Below are positions 21,801 through 34,100 of a stretch of 64,000 nt of DNA, piece after piece. Numbering within the stretch: position 1 is the first letter of the stretch; every line of letters begins with the position of its first letter. The position numbers and the translations under genes are program-made. The DNA is from Lagopus muta. Taxonomy: Eukaryota > Chordata > Aves > Galliformes > Phasianidae. Location: contig NC_064444.1 in assembly GCF_023343835.1 (NCBI RefSeq), positions 17,583,219-17,647,218 of the forward strand, in the 5' to 3' direction. The notes beneath the pieces were generated by a model. That model had not been told where the DNA came from. It ran no database searches and saw nothing but the letters and a program-made list of their open reading frames with translations.

Positions 21801-24800
21801 TGCCTGAGAACGAGCATCCTAGGGGAGAAGATGGCATTTGGGACCTTCGTGTGGTTCTGCCACCCCCACCAGGACCCAGAGGCGTTGGGGAAGAGGGTGC
21901 CACATCCCTACATGGGGATACAGAGAGGACTCATGCAAATGGACGGGGATCCCAGTGGGTGCCCCCACTCTGGGGCCCTGTCCTCCTCCAGGGGACCCAT
22001 CCCGCTGGGTGCGGCACCTCCACGGCCACATCCCAGGAGATGCCCTAGAAAACAGGTCGTGCTCGAGACACCCTTTAAGGCAGCCTCCTCCCTGGGTGCC
22101 ACCTCGGGGCTGGCATCTCCCCCTCCGGGATCCACCGGGTGCCCCAGGACGTGCTGCGAGGCGCTCCGTCCCCATCGTCCCCCTGTGTGTCCAGCCCAGC
22201 CCTGCCCTTCCTCGGGGACGCTCCGAGGGGTAAATAAGCACTTCCTCCAATTCTTCCCATTAGCAGCTCCTTCCTTTTCCTGCCTCCCTCCCACTTTGGT
22301 GCAAGGAGCCGGTTCCATAGCCAAGAGGGCGGGCACCGGCCCCATGGGTGCCATCGCCCAGCGTGGGGTCCCAGCACTCAGCGTGGGGTCCACAGCTCCA
22401 TGACCCCAAGCACGAATGGCTTTGGCTTCTCCCCAGCTAGAGAGCTGCCAATTTCACAGTTCCCGATTCATCTCACTCTGAACCCCAATCCCCTGCGCGC
22501 GGTGGGTGGGGGGTGGTGGGGAAGGGGCCGTAATGCGGAGGAGGTCAGCGGAGAGGCGGCTCCCAGGCCCTCCATTGATCCCCGGATGCCCCCATCTCTG
22601 AACCGGGGCAGGAAGGAGGATTGAACACGGCCAAGCGCTGTCCTGGGCCGGAAAGGGGCTGGCGGGGGGCCGGGGCGTGCAGCGGGGACGCAGCTGTGCA
22701 AACAAGGACGCAGCGGCTCGGGTGGAGGGAATGGTGCCAAGCGCCTGCGTTTGCAGGCTCCAAAGGTTCTCCCTCATGGTTTCCCCTCCTCACAAGGGCA
22801 AGTTCTCCCAACGGTGCCTCGTGTGCTGGGGGGAGCTGGGTGCACCCCTTTGTGCCAGGGGATACCTAGAGGGCGTTGCTTGGTTGACGTTGGGTGCGAT
22901 GCATTTGGATGCAGCAGCCGGGCTAAGGGCGCACAAGGAGCCGGTTTGGGTTTGGGTTCTTGGGGCGTCTCAGCCTCCCGCTGTGTTGATAAACCCGAAA
23001 GAGCGACCTGAGGCTGCTGTCTGAGTGTCAGGAACAGAAACCAGCCGGGACCAACCCAGCCGGTCGGACTGCCCCCTCCATGCGCCGAAGGAAGCTGCTA
23101 GCAGCATTCCTGGGATTGGAATCATCTGCGGAGCACCAGGCACGGGGAGACGAGCAGCAGCCGGGTCCGAGAGCCCAGGGGAGGGCCGTGGCGTCCCCAC
23201 CGCACTGCCTGCAGCAGCTGGACGGAGCGATGGGGATGGACGGACAGATGGACAGGCTGTAGGACTGGGAGAGCTGCGGGTGCTCCACAATCCCAGGGCG
23301 GTGAGGCGCATGGCTTTGTCAGAAGGCGGCTTCGTTAGCACTCTAATTAGGGGCAGGGGCTGTGGCTCTGTGGGGCTGTGGGACTGGACCTTTGGGCAGG
23401 GACACGAGGCTGCGTGGGGAGCTGTGGGACTGCCACCCACAGGAAGCAGGAGGGATGTGCCGTGGGCTCGGCGGGTGGCAGGGACACAGACATGTGGGTG
23501 ACCCACCCAGTGCTGGCTGCCCCATGGCGAGGGGCTCCAGAACCCCACGGGTGAGGAGCTGTGGCCACTATCCCTTCCAAACGTGCCCCAGGCTCGGTGC
23601 TGTGGCGTACCAGGTACTCCTTATCTCGGTAATGTCAGGAATGCACCATGCTGGGGTTTCTCTTCCGCCAGCAGAGCGTGCCAGGAACAGACCCTGCTGC
23701 CACTCAGTGCCCACGTGTGCCAGGCTCGAGCATCTCAAGCAGTCCTGCAAACCGTGAGCAGGATGGGGTTCATGGGGCGCTCCCCTCCTCAGTGAGCTCC
23801 TGGCCCTGGGGCTGGGGACATGGCAGCACGAGGCTGGAGCTGATAACTGCAGTGTCACGGTGCTTTGGGTTGGGAGGAAGCCACAGTCCCCAGGATGGAG
23901 CGTGAGGGTACGGAGCTGGCCATGCCATGTCATCACTGCTGGCAGTGCTCCTTGTGGTGCTGATGCTCGAGGTCAGATGCATGTCCCAGTGTGAGGGACA
24001 CCCTGAGGGGTTTGGGGATACACTGAGCATCACTCCATCCTGCCACTGCTCCCTGGTGACAACCTCAGCATCTTTCACCTGCTGAAGGCCCCTCCTGGAA
24101 CACCCGCCATGCCCTTGGGAATGGAAAGGATGGGCTCCACGTGTGCCTAGCACTGCTGTGGGGCTGCTGGGTGCTTTCTCCATAGAACAGCCCACCTGTG
24201 CCGCAGGCCCTGCTCGCTCAGTGGGGAGCAGATTAAACCGCCCTGCAGAGGGTAATCTGCCCAGGCCCTGCAGGGATTACAGCTCCTCCTAATGAGCTTA
24301 ATTGGGGCAGCGTTGTCCTGGTGACTGAAGGGACCAAGGCGACACCGAGACCCACAGAGCTGCTTGGCTCGGACCGAGCACAGAGTGTGGGACCTGCTGC
24401 ACCCTGGCCCCATTTGCACAGAGCAATCAGCAGTGGCAGCTGGTGGCTCCTGGTGGCCTTGGTGCGGTGTCCCTGGGCGCTGAGGACACGGGGCATAGCA
24501 CGGTGCCGAGGAGGCTGGGGCATGGCTTTGTGTTGTCTGGGCAGGTGCGTGCTGCGTGGGGACGGTTGGGATGGGCTCAGAGCTCTGTCACACCCTGGGC
24601 ACCCCACCCCGGGGCTGGTTGCACCAGGAGGAGCCACAGACCCTCTGCTTCTGCATCCAGCGGTGGCTGGAGAGGTGACGATGCTCTCCAGCTGGCAGCT
24701 GGGTCAGGGCTTTGGCACTCAGGGATTGGTTCTACCTTGCACGGGACATGTGGGTGCCGTTGCCATGAGGACAGGCAGCATTTTCAGGGCTCCTGCAGTG

Positions 24801-25170
24801 GCCACGGGGACTTCTTGGAGGACCAGGAATAGCTCTGCCTTTCCCTTCCTGACAACAGAGCTCCTGGCAAAGGCCGGGGACTTTCCAAAGTGCTTTGTTG
24901 TCGGCAGGTTTCCGTCCTGCTCACAGGGCTGGGCAGCAGGGTCCTGCCCCACACATTCCTGTGCTTGCTGAGGGTGGCAGGGGGACTGCAGGACACGTTT
25001 GGTGACAAGCAGGGCTCCGGGGGCTTTGCCATGGCCACGTCCTGGAGGAACCGTGGTGGGCATGGGGCTTCAGCCTCTTCCCATAGGCCATGCGGTGATG
25101 TACCCGGGGGCTGCTCAGTGGCTGCCCCATGCCTTGCTGGCGGTGACCCCGCTGCCTTGTGTCCCCTTAG
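18870..25170. other. GC-rich stretch, probably RIPOR1 5' intron
   Basis: About 6.3 kb before the first coding exon of RIPOR1. If transcription starts at the CpG island near 18.5 kb this is intron 1. I see a (CTC)n run at 18904-18932 and no supported exon. Many overlapping open frames on both strands reflect GC content. Confidence 0.45.
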
Positions 25171-25196
25171 GGAGGCCCTCCAGGTCACACTCAACG

Positions 25197-28100
25197 ATGT
25201 CGCTGTCTGCGCGGCCGCAGCGCCGAGTCCTCGTCGCCAAGATCAATAGGAGCCAGTCGTTCGCCGGGGTGAACTCGACAGCAGAGCGGCCCTTCAGGTA
25301 GGAGATGGGGGCTGGTGCTGTGCGGCACGCTGGGGGCTGGGCACGGTGCTGTTACCCAAGGTGCTGTCCCTTGTCTCCATGGGAACATTGGTGGTACCCA
25401 GAGATGTGGCACTGGGGCTGCTGAGCCCATCCTGTGTCACCCCAGCGCTCGGTTGTCCCTGTCCCAGGGCAGGCACAGCAGGGTGGTCCTTAGAAAGTTC
25501 CTCAGGGCTGCCCTGTGACCACCCCAGCACGTTTAATGACTGTGGTAGAGGAACAAATGTGGTCTTGAAGAAGCTTTGTGTGTCAGCTCCTCAACGTCCC
25601 ATGGCTGCAAGTTTCTCCCTCAGTGCTGGTGTGAGTCAGGGCTTCCTCTGGGCCGTCCTAAACCTGGTGCTGGAAGGTTTTTTTGGCTGCCCATGAGCTC
25701 TGCTGTGAGGATCAGCAAGCAGCCGGTCCTTGCTCATCCTCTCCGCTGCTGGCGACTTGGTGGCACCCATCACATCCTCCCTTCTTCTGTGCCAAACTTA
25801 CATCAAGGAGAACCACCCTGCGCCTTCCTCTGCTCCCTTCCCAGCTCCTTGGGTGGTTCTTGAGACACAGACGTGCTGTAGGTTTGGACTGTGCCATTTT
25901 AATGCTTTGGAGCCCTTTTTGGTTCTCCTTACCTCCCAGTCCTAGCAAGGAGTCGTTGGGAAGTGGTGGCACAAGCGAGCCGTGCTCCAGCAGCACCTCC
26001 AAGCAGGCAGCCCCGTGGCACGGGCACATGCCCACATGGAGCTTCCCCATGCCTGGGAGCAGCTCCCCAGCCACACTTGGCTCTTCCTTGTGATGCCCAG
26101 AGCCTTGGCAGATGAGGAGGGGGAAGGGATGGATGTGCAAAACAAGCACTCGCCCATCATGTTGGCTTGGGTTGAGGCCAAGATATTCACTTTCCCGTAC
26201 TGATGCTTCAGGGAAGTCTTCTGGCTGCTCTCCGAGGAGTCACGTAGGATGGGAGGTCCAGGCCAGGACTAGTGACGTGGCTACGTTAGAGGGCAGAAGG
26301 GAAGGGCTGTTCTGCCTGGGGCATTGCTGGTGGGGCCGGGCTGTGCTCACACTGCACAAGGCAGGAGGGGGAGTGTTAGGATGGGTGGTGCTTCTGGGTC
26401 GTGGAGGTATCTCTGTGATATCTGTGCTCAGCTGTGCTGATGGGGGGGGTGACAGGCACATGTCCCCATGCTGCTCCTGTGCTGACACCTGAGAGGTCTC
26501 TCTCAAGGATGCACGATGGCCACCCAAAGCACTGAGGGTGGAGCAGAGCGTGGTTACTCTCTAGAGAATGTTTGGGGCTGGAGATGGTCACTCTAGGAGA
26601 GCAGCTTGGCTCTGGCAGGTGCACGTTTGCCTTTGCTCCTCCTAAAAGGAGCTGAGGATCCCATGGAGGCATGCCCACAGCCAGCATCTCGGGGTTCTCT
26701 GAGATGGGATTGATTCCCTGCTCTTCTCCACTGTGAGCTTAGTGGGTTTGCCTTGTCATAGAATCATAAATCATAGAATGCCTGAGGTTGGAGGGGACCT
26801 CAAAGACCATTCAGTTCCAACCCCTTGCTGTGGGATGGGTGCCCCATCCATGGCCGTGGGCATCTCCAGGGACGGCACACTCACAACTCCTCTGGACAAC
26901 CTTTCTTCCATGTCCACTTTGGGGCAGCTACATGCACCCAGAGACACAGGCACGTGGGGCAGGCAGCATTTCCCAGCCCTGCAATCGCACATGGCCTCAT
27001 CCCGCCCGGCCCTGCTGGCCGGTTTGACTGGGTGCCGGGGAGCTGTGGGAGAGGCAGGCAGGTCGGGACGGAGCTCTTGGGACTTGGCTTCCTTTCTGGA
27101 GCTCCTTGTTGTGAGATGGGCACCCAGGAGGACCCCAGTGCCGTGGGTCACCATGGCCGTGTCGGCTTCTCTGGCTTCTCTCAGCAGGAACCTCTCACCC
27201 TTCACACCCACCGTCTCCCGCAAGACTGGCTCCAGGGTCAGTAGGATGTTCTCAATGTCCCACAAATCCCCACCACCCAAGGTGCCTCAGCCCAATCGCC
27301 TAGATGAGGTGTACGAAGCGCTCAAGAAAGGTCTGACGTAAGTGCTGGGGCTGCTAGGAGGTTGGGATCGGGTGCCCCCAAAGGTGTCCGTGGGGCTGGG
27401 TGGTGTGGGCTGAGGTCCCCGTCTGAGCCTGCGGTGCTGCTGTCCGCAGGGCCTACCTGGAGGTCCACCAGTTGGAACTGGAGAAGCTCAGCACCCAGAT
27501 CCGTGAGTCCAAGAGGAATTCGCGCCTGGTGAGTGGTGCTGGGAAGAGTCTGTAGGGAAAGGTGCTTTGTGCAGATGCTCGGGGTGCTGGTCATGGTTGG
27601 GGCAGCTCACGGTCCTACGGAGACATCGGGGGACAGTCCATGGTGTAGGGCTGCATGGGGTCCTGTCCTCCTGCCATGCTATGGGTGGTGGGTGCTCCCT
27701 GGGTGAGCAGAGCTGGCTTTGTGCTGCATCTTATCCCTCTCCTCTCTCCTCCAGGGCTTTCTCTACGATCTGGATAAGGTAAGCAGGAGCAGTGTGCCCC
27801 ATTCCCTTGCCTCCCCACGTCCCCTCCACACCCACCTTCCCCTGTGCAGCCAGGGCTGGGACTCTGCACTCAGGGTAGCAGAGGACAAAGCAGATACTGG
27901 TGGTGGCTTGTAGCCTGCTTCCTGGGACACATCCTGTCGCACAGCAGGAGTGTGAGGCAGGGCCATATCCTGGCCCGCAGCCCCTCTCAGGGAGCCTCTC
28001 ACACCATCTCTGCTTTTCCAGCAAGTGAAGTCAATCGAGCGCTTCCTGCGTCGCCTGGAGTTTCATGCTAGCAAGGTAGGAGCTGGGGATCGGGTACTTC

Positions 28101-31100
28101 TGTGGGTTTCTGGCCTCTATTCAGCACTGGGGCCACGGTGCTCTTCCCCACCTGGCTCCCAGTCTGTGGTGATGCCAAGCCAAACCCGCAGTGCCCTGAG
28201 CACTGGGAGACCGCCTCAAGAAGCCACTATCCCTGTTGCCACTTGTCCCCATGCCCCTCACTGCACCCCTGGCCTGTCCTTGCAGATCGACGAGCTGTAT
28301 GAAGCCTACTGCATCCAGCGGCGGCTCCGCGACGGGGCCCACAACATGGTCAAAGCCTACAGCACGGGCTCACCGGGCAGCCGAGAGGCACGTGAGAGCC
28401 TGGCTGAGGCCAGCAAGGGCTACAAGGAGTACACGGAGGTGAGGCAGCCGGCGCTAGGGGGGCTGAGAGGTGTTGACCCTATGGGTGGTGAGTGATGGGT
28501 GCTCTGTCCCTTGCCCCCAGAACATGTGCCTGCTGGAGAGTGAGCTGGAGAGCCAGCTGGGAGAGTTCCATGTTCGGATGAAAGGTACTGCATCCTCTCC
28601 CAGCCCTGGAGCAGCACTAGCCTGCTGTGTCCTATCATCCCTCTGCCTTCTCTTGCAGGGCTGGCAGGTTTCGCCCGGCTCTGCGCTGGTGATCAGTATG
28701 AGGTTGGTGGAGCCTTGGGTATGGAAGGGGATCTGTCTTCCTCCCTTCTGCGGTCCATGCTGAGCATGAGGGACACGGGTGGGCCTTGTCCTTGGGTGCT
28801 GGTGTCAAGCAGGAATGTATGCTGGGGACCTGTGGTGGGTGGCCCAGGGTTGCAGAGAAAACTCCCAGCCCTGTGAGTGATAGAATCATAGAATGTTGGA
28901 GTTGGAAGGGACCTTAAAGGCCATCTGGTCCCATTCCCTGCGATGAACAGGGACACCCACAGCTCCATCAGTGCTCAGAGCCCTGTGCAGCCTGATTCCA
29001 CGCCTCTGCTCTTCTCCCAGATCTTCATGAAGTACGGCCGGCAGCGGTGGAAGCTGCGGGGACGCATCGAGGTGAACAGCAAGCAGGTGTGGGACAGCGA
29101 GGAGATGGTTTTCTTGCCTCTCATCACCGAGTTCCTCTCCATCAAGGTGAGGAGCCCTGCAGTCAGAGCACAAGTGGGACAGAGATGCTGTGGGCCAGTG
29201 GGCTCTTTCCTGGCAGGAGCTGCGTTAGGGCAACACCTGCAGTGGCTGTGCTGTGCACACACGAGACAGTGAGGGGACTGGACCTCATTCAAACCCACCC
29301 TTTGCTGGGACAAGAGGATACTATTCCACGGGGATGGCATCCTGGCAGCAGCCTGACTGATGATGGCCTTGTCTCATCCTCTCCTCCTCCTTCCCCAGGT
29401 GACGGAGTTAAAGAGCCTGGCCAACCACGTGGTGGTGGGCAACGTGTCCTGTGAGACCAAGGACCTCTTTGCAGCTCTCCCCCAGGTAGTGGCGGTGGAT
29501 ATCAACGACTTGGGTACCCTCAAACTCAGCCTGGAGGTGACCTGGAAGTGAGTATCTCAGCAGGATTTGCCAGTTGAGCGTAGCAGGAATGGGAACCAAC
29601 AACCGGCCTGTCCTGAGCTTTCACCCATCCCAAAATCGGCCTTCTGTTCTGGAAAGCCAGAGGCTGAAGAGCACCTTGAAGTGCTGTCTGACTGCCCCCT
29701 GCTCGCTGCAGCGTTGGGACCTTCCGGCTTAGGATGCTTCCCTCACCTCCCCTCTCTCCCCTGCAGCCCCTTCGACAAGGATGACCAGCCCTCGGCAGCC
29801 AGCACCGTCAACAAGGCCTCCACGGTGAACAAGCGCTTCTCCACCTATAACCAGAGCCCACCTGATACGCCGTCCCTGCGGGAGCAGGCTTTCTATGTAA
29901 GCATGGAGCTGGGCAAACACGGTTGGGTGGAAGCACCCACGGTGGGGTTCGCTTTATTGAGTTGAGTGTGCCAGGGGAAGTCCCAGTGGGTGGCACAGCT
30001 CCATCCATCCGGCCACGGCTCGCGGCGCCGGCCCCCCTGCCCTCACAGCTCCTCTTCTCTCTGCCCAAGAGCCCATTGCGGGCAGCCGACAAGCACGGCT
30101 GGTCCTTGTTGGACATCTTTCGGGAGACACTCTTCGAGAAGCTGTCTCGGAGCTGCTCTTGCGGCGACGTCTCCTCGGTCGAGCTTGGGAGATGGCCGCA
30201 GCCAGGCCGCGTAAGTGCGATGGCTGGAGCCGGCCCGTAGCGTAGCCCAGCAGCGTGGCCATCCTGCTGTAGTGTAGCTGCTCGACCCCTGCTCACCAGC
30301 GAGTAGAAGAGCTGGCCTTATCCTTGCACTGGTGGCCGTGCCACGCTATGGCATTGGTGTGACGGCCAACACGGTGCTAATGTGGCGGGGTGCTGGCGTG
30401 ACTCTAGCTTGAAATCGGCGTGGTGCTGGTGTGGCATTGGTAGCATGATGGGGTGGCACTGATGTGACATCGGGATGACAACGGCGTGGGGCTGGGGTGA
30501 CACTGACGTCACACCAGTGCGGCACTGGCACGACGTCGGTGCGGTGGTGTGGTGCCCAGCGTTGGTGACAGGGGTGCAATGTCAATGTGGTGTTGGTGTG
30601 GTGTTTGTGTGACATCAGTGTGACGTTGATGTGACACTGGTGCTGCCCTCTGCAGGCTGGTGGTGGGGCTGTTGCTCTCTTGCCGCTGAGGACCCCATCT
30701 CCCCATGCTGGTAGACCCATTAGCACCATGGCAGGGTCCCTCCAGCTGGAAAGGGCAGCAGCGCACCAAGCAGAGCCCATTCCTGCCCCAAAGATCACAG
30801 CAGCCTCAGTGCCTCCTGACATGTCGCTGTCCCTTCCCTAGAACATGCTGCGGCGTCAGGAGGAGCTGGAGAACGGCACAGCTTGGTCCATCTCCTCTGA
30901 GTCGTCAGATGACTCCTCCAGCCCCCAGTTGTCCAGCAGCACTCGTCATGCCGCCCACAAGCCCATCGTGCAGCCCGAGGTGCAGGCCTCGGCCCCTGCC
31001 ATCGAGATCTCCTTCTCACAGCAGCAGGAGGAGACTGGGGCTGGCGGTGGCATCCCCATTGGGACAGACCTGCCTGAGCCCCCAGAGGAGCAGGATGGCT

Positions 31101-34100
31101 GCAAGAAGGACGCTGTGGCCAACGGGCATGTGCCCTACACCCGGACTCTCAGCCACATCAGTGAAGCCAGCGTGGATGCGAGCATGGAGGCCAAGGCTAT
31201 GGAGGGCCCATGGGAGCCCGCTCCCAGCCTGGAGGAACACGATGTGGGCAAGCTGGACGATGACTCCCTCCCTGGTGCCTCGAATTCGGTGCCAGAGACC
31301 TGGGCAGGGAAGGACAGTGGCCCTGAGGCCAAGCCACGTGCCATGGTGGCGTGGGCTGAAACCCATGAGGTGGAGGCTGAGCCAGTAGCAAGCCCAGCAC
31401 CAGCGCAGGACGTTTGTGGAAGTGAAGCCCCCACGCCAGCCGTGGTGTTGGCACAGGCCCCCGCAGAGGAGGGGCCCGTCCCAGCCCCACACCTGGCCAC
31501 CAGCCCCCCGGCGGTCCCACGGGTGAAGGCTGTGGACTCAGGGCTGGAAGAGGCCATCAGCCTCCTGGCCTCGGCCCTGGATGACTATCGGGGACAGTTT
31601 CCAGAGCTGCAGCCCCTGGAACGGGAACTCAAACATCTGGAGGAGATCCTGCTGGTGAGGAGGCCCAGAGGGAGTCCGCAGCAGGGAACAGTGACAAGAG
31701 CCATGGCACTGCCCAGGGCACGAGGGTGGTGGGGCCATCCCTGATGGCACCGCTCAGCTGTGAGGGTGGTTGGGGCATCCCTGATGGCAGTGACCAGTGA
31801 CAACAGTGGTGGGGTCATCCCTTATGGCAGTGATGAGGGTGCTGGGGCCATCCCTGATGGCACTGCTGAAGGGACAAGGTTGGTGGGACCATGCCGGGTG
31901 GCAGTGACCAGGGATGAGGGTGGTGGGGTCATCTGGATGGTACTGCCCAGAGTACAAGGGTGGTGGGCCCATCCATGTTGGCACCATTCAGTGACAACAG
32001 TTGTATGGGAACTGTTGAGTTCCTGAACCACTGATGGAGCACCTGAGGAAGGGACCCGGTCAGTCCTGGGAGCACAGGTGAAGGCAGTTCAGCTGTGTGA
32101 CAGGAAGGGGTGGAGCCTGGCTGCACCTCTCTTAGACCTCATTTAAGGGCTGGCTGCCTCTGGGGAAGGATCTCTGGTTGGAGATCTCTTCTTGGTGAAG
32201 CTTTCCCTTGTGAACCTGGGATCTTCTGGTGTGGGTAAGCAATCTTCTTCCCTTCCTCTATAGCATCTTTCTGTCGTGCTGATCCTTTGTTACTATACCT
32301 CTGGTGAAGCACCTTTTTCAATCATATTGATCTGTCCATTGTTACGACAGTGCTGGGGACATCCCTCATGACAATGACTGTAGTGGTGGGGCCATCCTTG
32401 ACCTTGACTCAGGGATGAGGGTACTGAGGCCCCTTAGAGTGGCTTGCTGAGATCTGACCATTCTTTCCTTTGCAGCACAAGCAGGGTGTGTTTCTCAGCC
32501 GTGCCTCCAGCATCAGCCTCACAGTGGAGCACGCTCTGGAGAGCTTCAGCTTCCTCAACACCTCTGACATGGAGGACTCGGAGGGCTCAGAGGAAGAGGC
32601 TCTGCAGGATGAGAGGTGTGCGGAGCAGTGTCTCATGGAAGAGGCACAGCAGGGGTTGGGGTGCTGAGCTCTAGTGGGGAAGGACGGGCTGGATTCAGGT
32701 GGCCTGTGCTGATCTGGTTCAGTCTCTCGCTGGTTTGCAGGAGGGCCAGCAGAGCGCGGCGTGGAAGCAGGGCTCCCAGTGCTGGTGAGGTGGGAGCAGA
32801 TGATACTGGAACATGCAGTGGCTCCGAGGGCAGCGCAGACCCCATGAGCACCAGCAATGAGTTCCTGGATAAGGCCCTGGTGCTCCACCTCCACAACTGC
32901 AACCGCCTGCTGCTGGTGAGACTGGGGACTGGGACGTGATGGTGGGACACATGGTGGGGTTGGCCATGGCTCCTCACAGTTTCTGGCTCCAGTAAGCCCC
33001 TCTGAGATGCCTTGCTGTGCTGGGGTCTGGGCGCCATGCTGTCCTTAAGGTCACTGGCATACCTGTGCCTTACAGAACCTGGGCACCTTTGGGCCTCTGA
33101 GGTGCCGGGAGATGTTTGCCCTGGACAGGCTGCTGCGGGAGGCACAGGTGCTGGAGATCGTGTGCCAACTGATGGAGGAGCGGTTGGAAGCAGCGGGCTC
33201 TGCTGCCGGAGGTAAGGGCAGCAAGGGGCTGCGCAGGAGGGATCTGCCAGCTGGATGTGTGGCTTGACACCGCCTGTCCCTGCAGTGGTGCAGTTCTCAA
33301 CGCGGAAAGAAGGGGTGCTGCCCCTTTGGGACCACTGCGTGGAGCTGCCCAACATCTACACCTGCCCCGTGGAGCGGTTCCTGCAGGTGCTCAGTGCGCA
33401 GTACGCAGCACCCATCAGCGAGCGGCACCCAGGACTGGCTGATGCGGGTGAGCCTGTGGGTGTGCAGGAAGAGAATCTCCAACCCTATGAGGTACTGCAC
33501 ACCCTGACCTCATTATTTTCCCACAGTATGTGTGAAGCTGGTGGAAGATGTGCTGAACCGGCGGCTGCCACGACGACCTGGTGGCACCCAGGGTGAGCAG
33601 GTCACCATCTTCCAGTATTGGAGCCACTTTGAGTCCCTCGGCGCCCTGGTGCTCGACACCTACGTGATGGAGCTGGCAGAGGAAGGTGGGTGCCCCTCTG
33701 CCAGGCTCTGAGCTGGAGACAGTAGGGTGTACAGCCCTATGGGGTATCACCCAAGGGCTCACTCACCCTGACCACTGCTGGTGCTCAGCCCCCTCCTACG
33801 CTCCCATCCTGGGCACCCTTTGGACCTCACTTTCTGCAGGTCCCCAACTCGGGTGCCCCCAGCATCCTATGTGGGGTCCCTCCGCCTGCTGTGGGTGGAG
33901 GCCGAGCTCCCCACGGATGCTCGGCTCACCGGGCTGTCCCCACAGTGCTGCTGGCACAGAACCTCAACTCAGACGACCAGGATGTGGTGCTGCGGGCACT
34001 GAAGCGTGTGCCTGAGGGCCGCCTGAAGAAGGAAGGGCTGAAGGCGCTCAGCTTGCTGCTCGTGGAAGGAAACAGCAAGGTGGTGAGCGCCGTGTCGGCG

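Noticed and set aside
32002..32346. Retroviral coding sequence next to the LTR
   Set aside because: Both flanks return at once to the same minisatellite, so only a solo LTR is present.
31700..32440. CRISPR-like array of repeats and spacers
   Set aside because: Units are contiguous degenerate minisatellite repeats in a vertebrate intron, without identical repeats or unique spacers.
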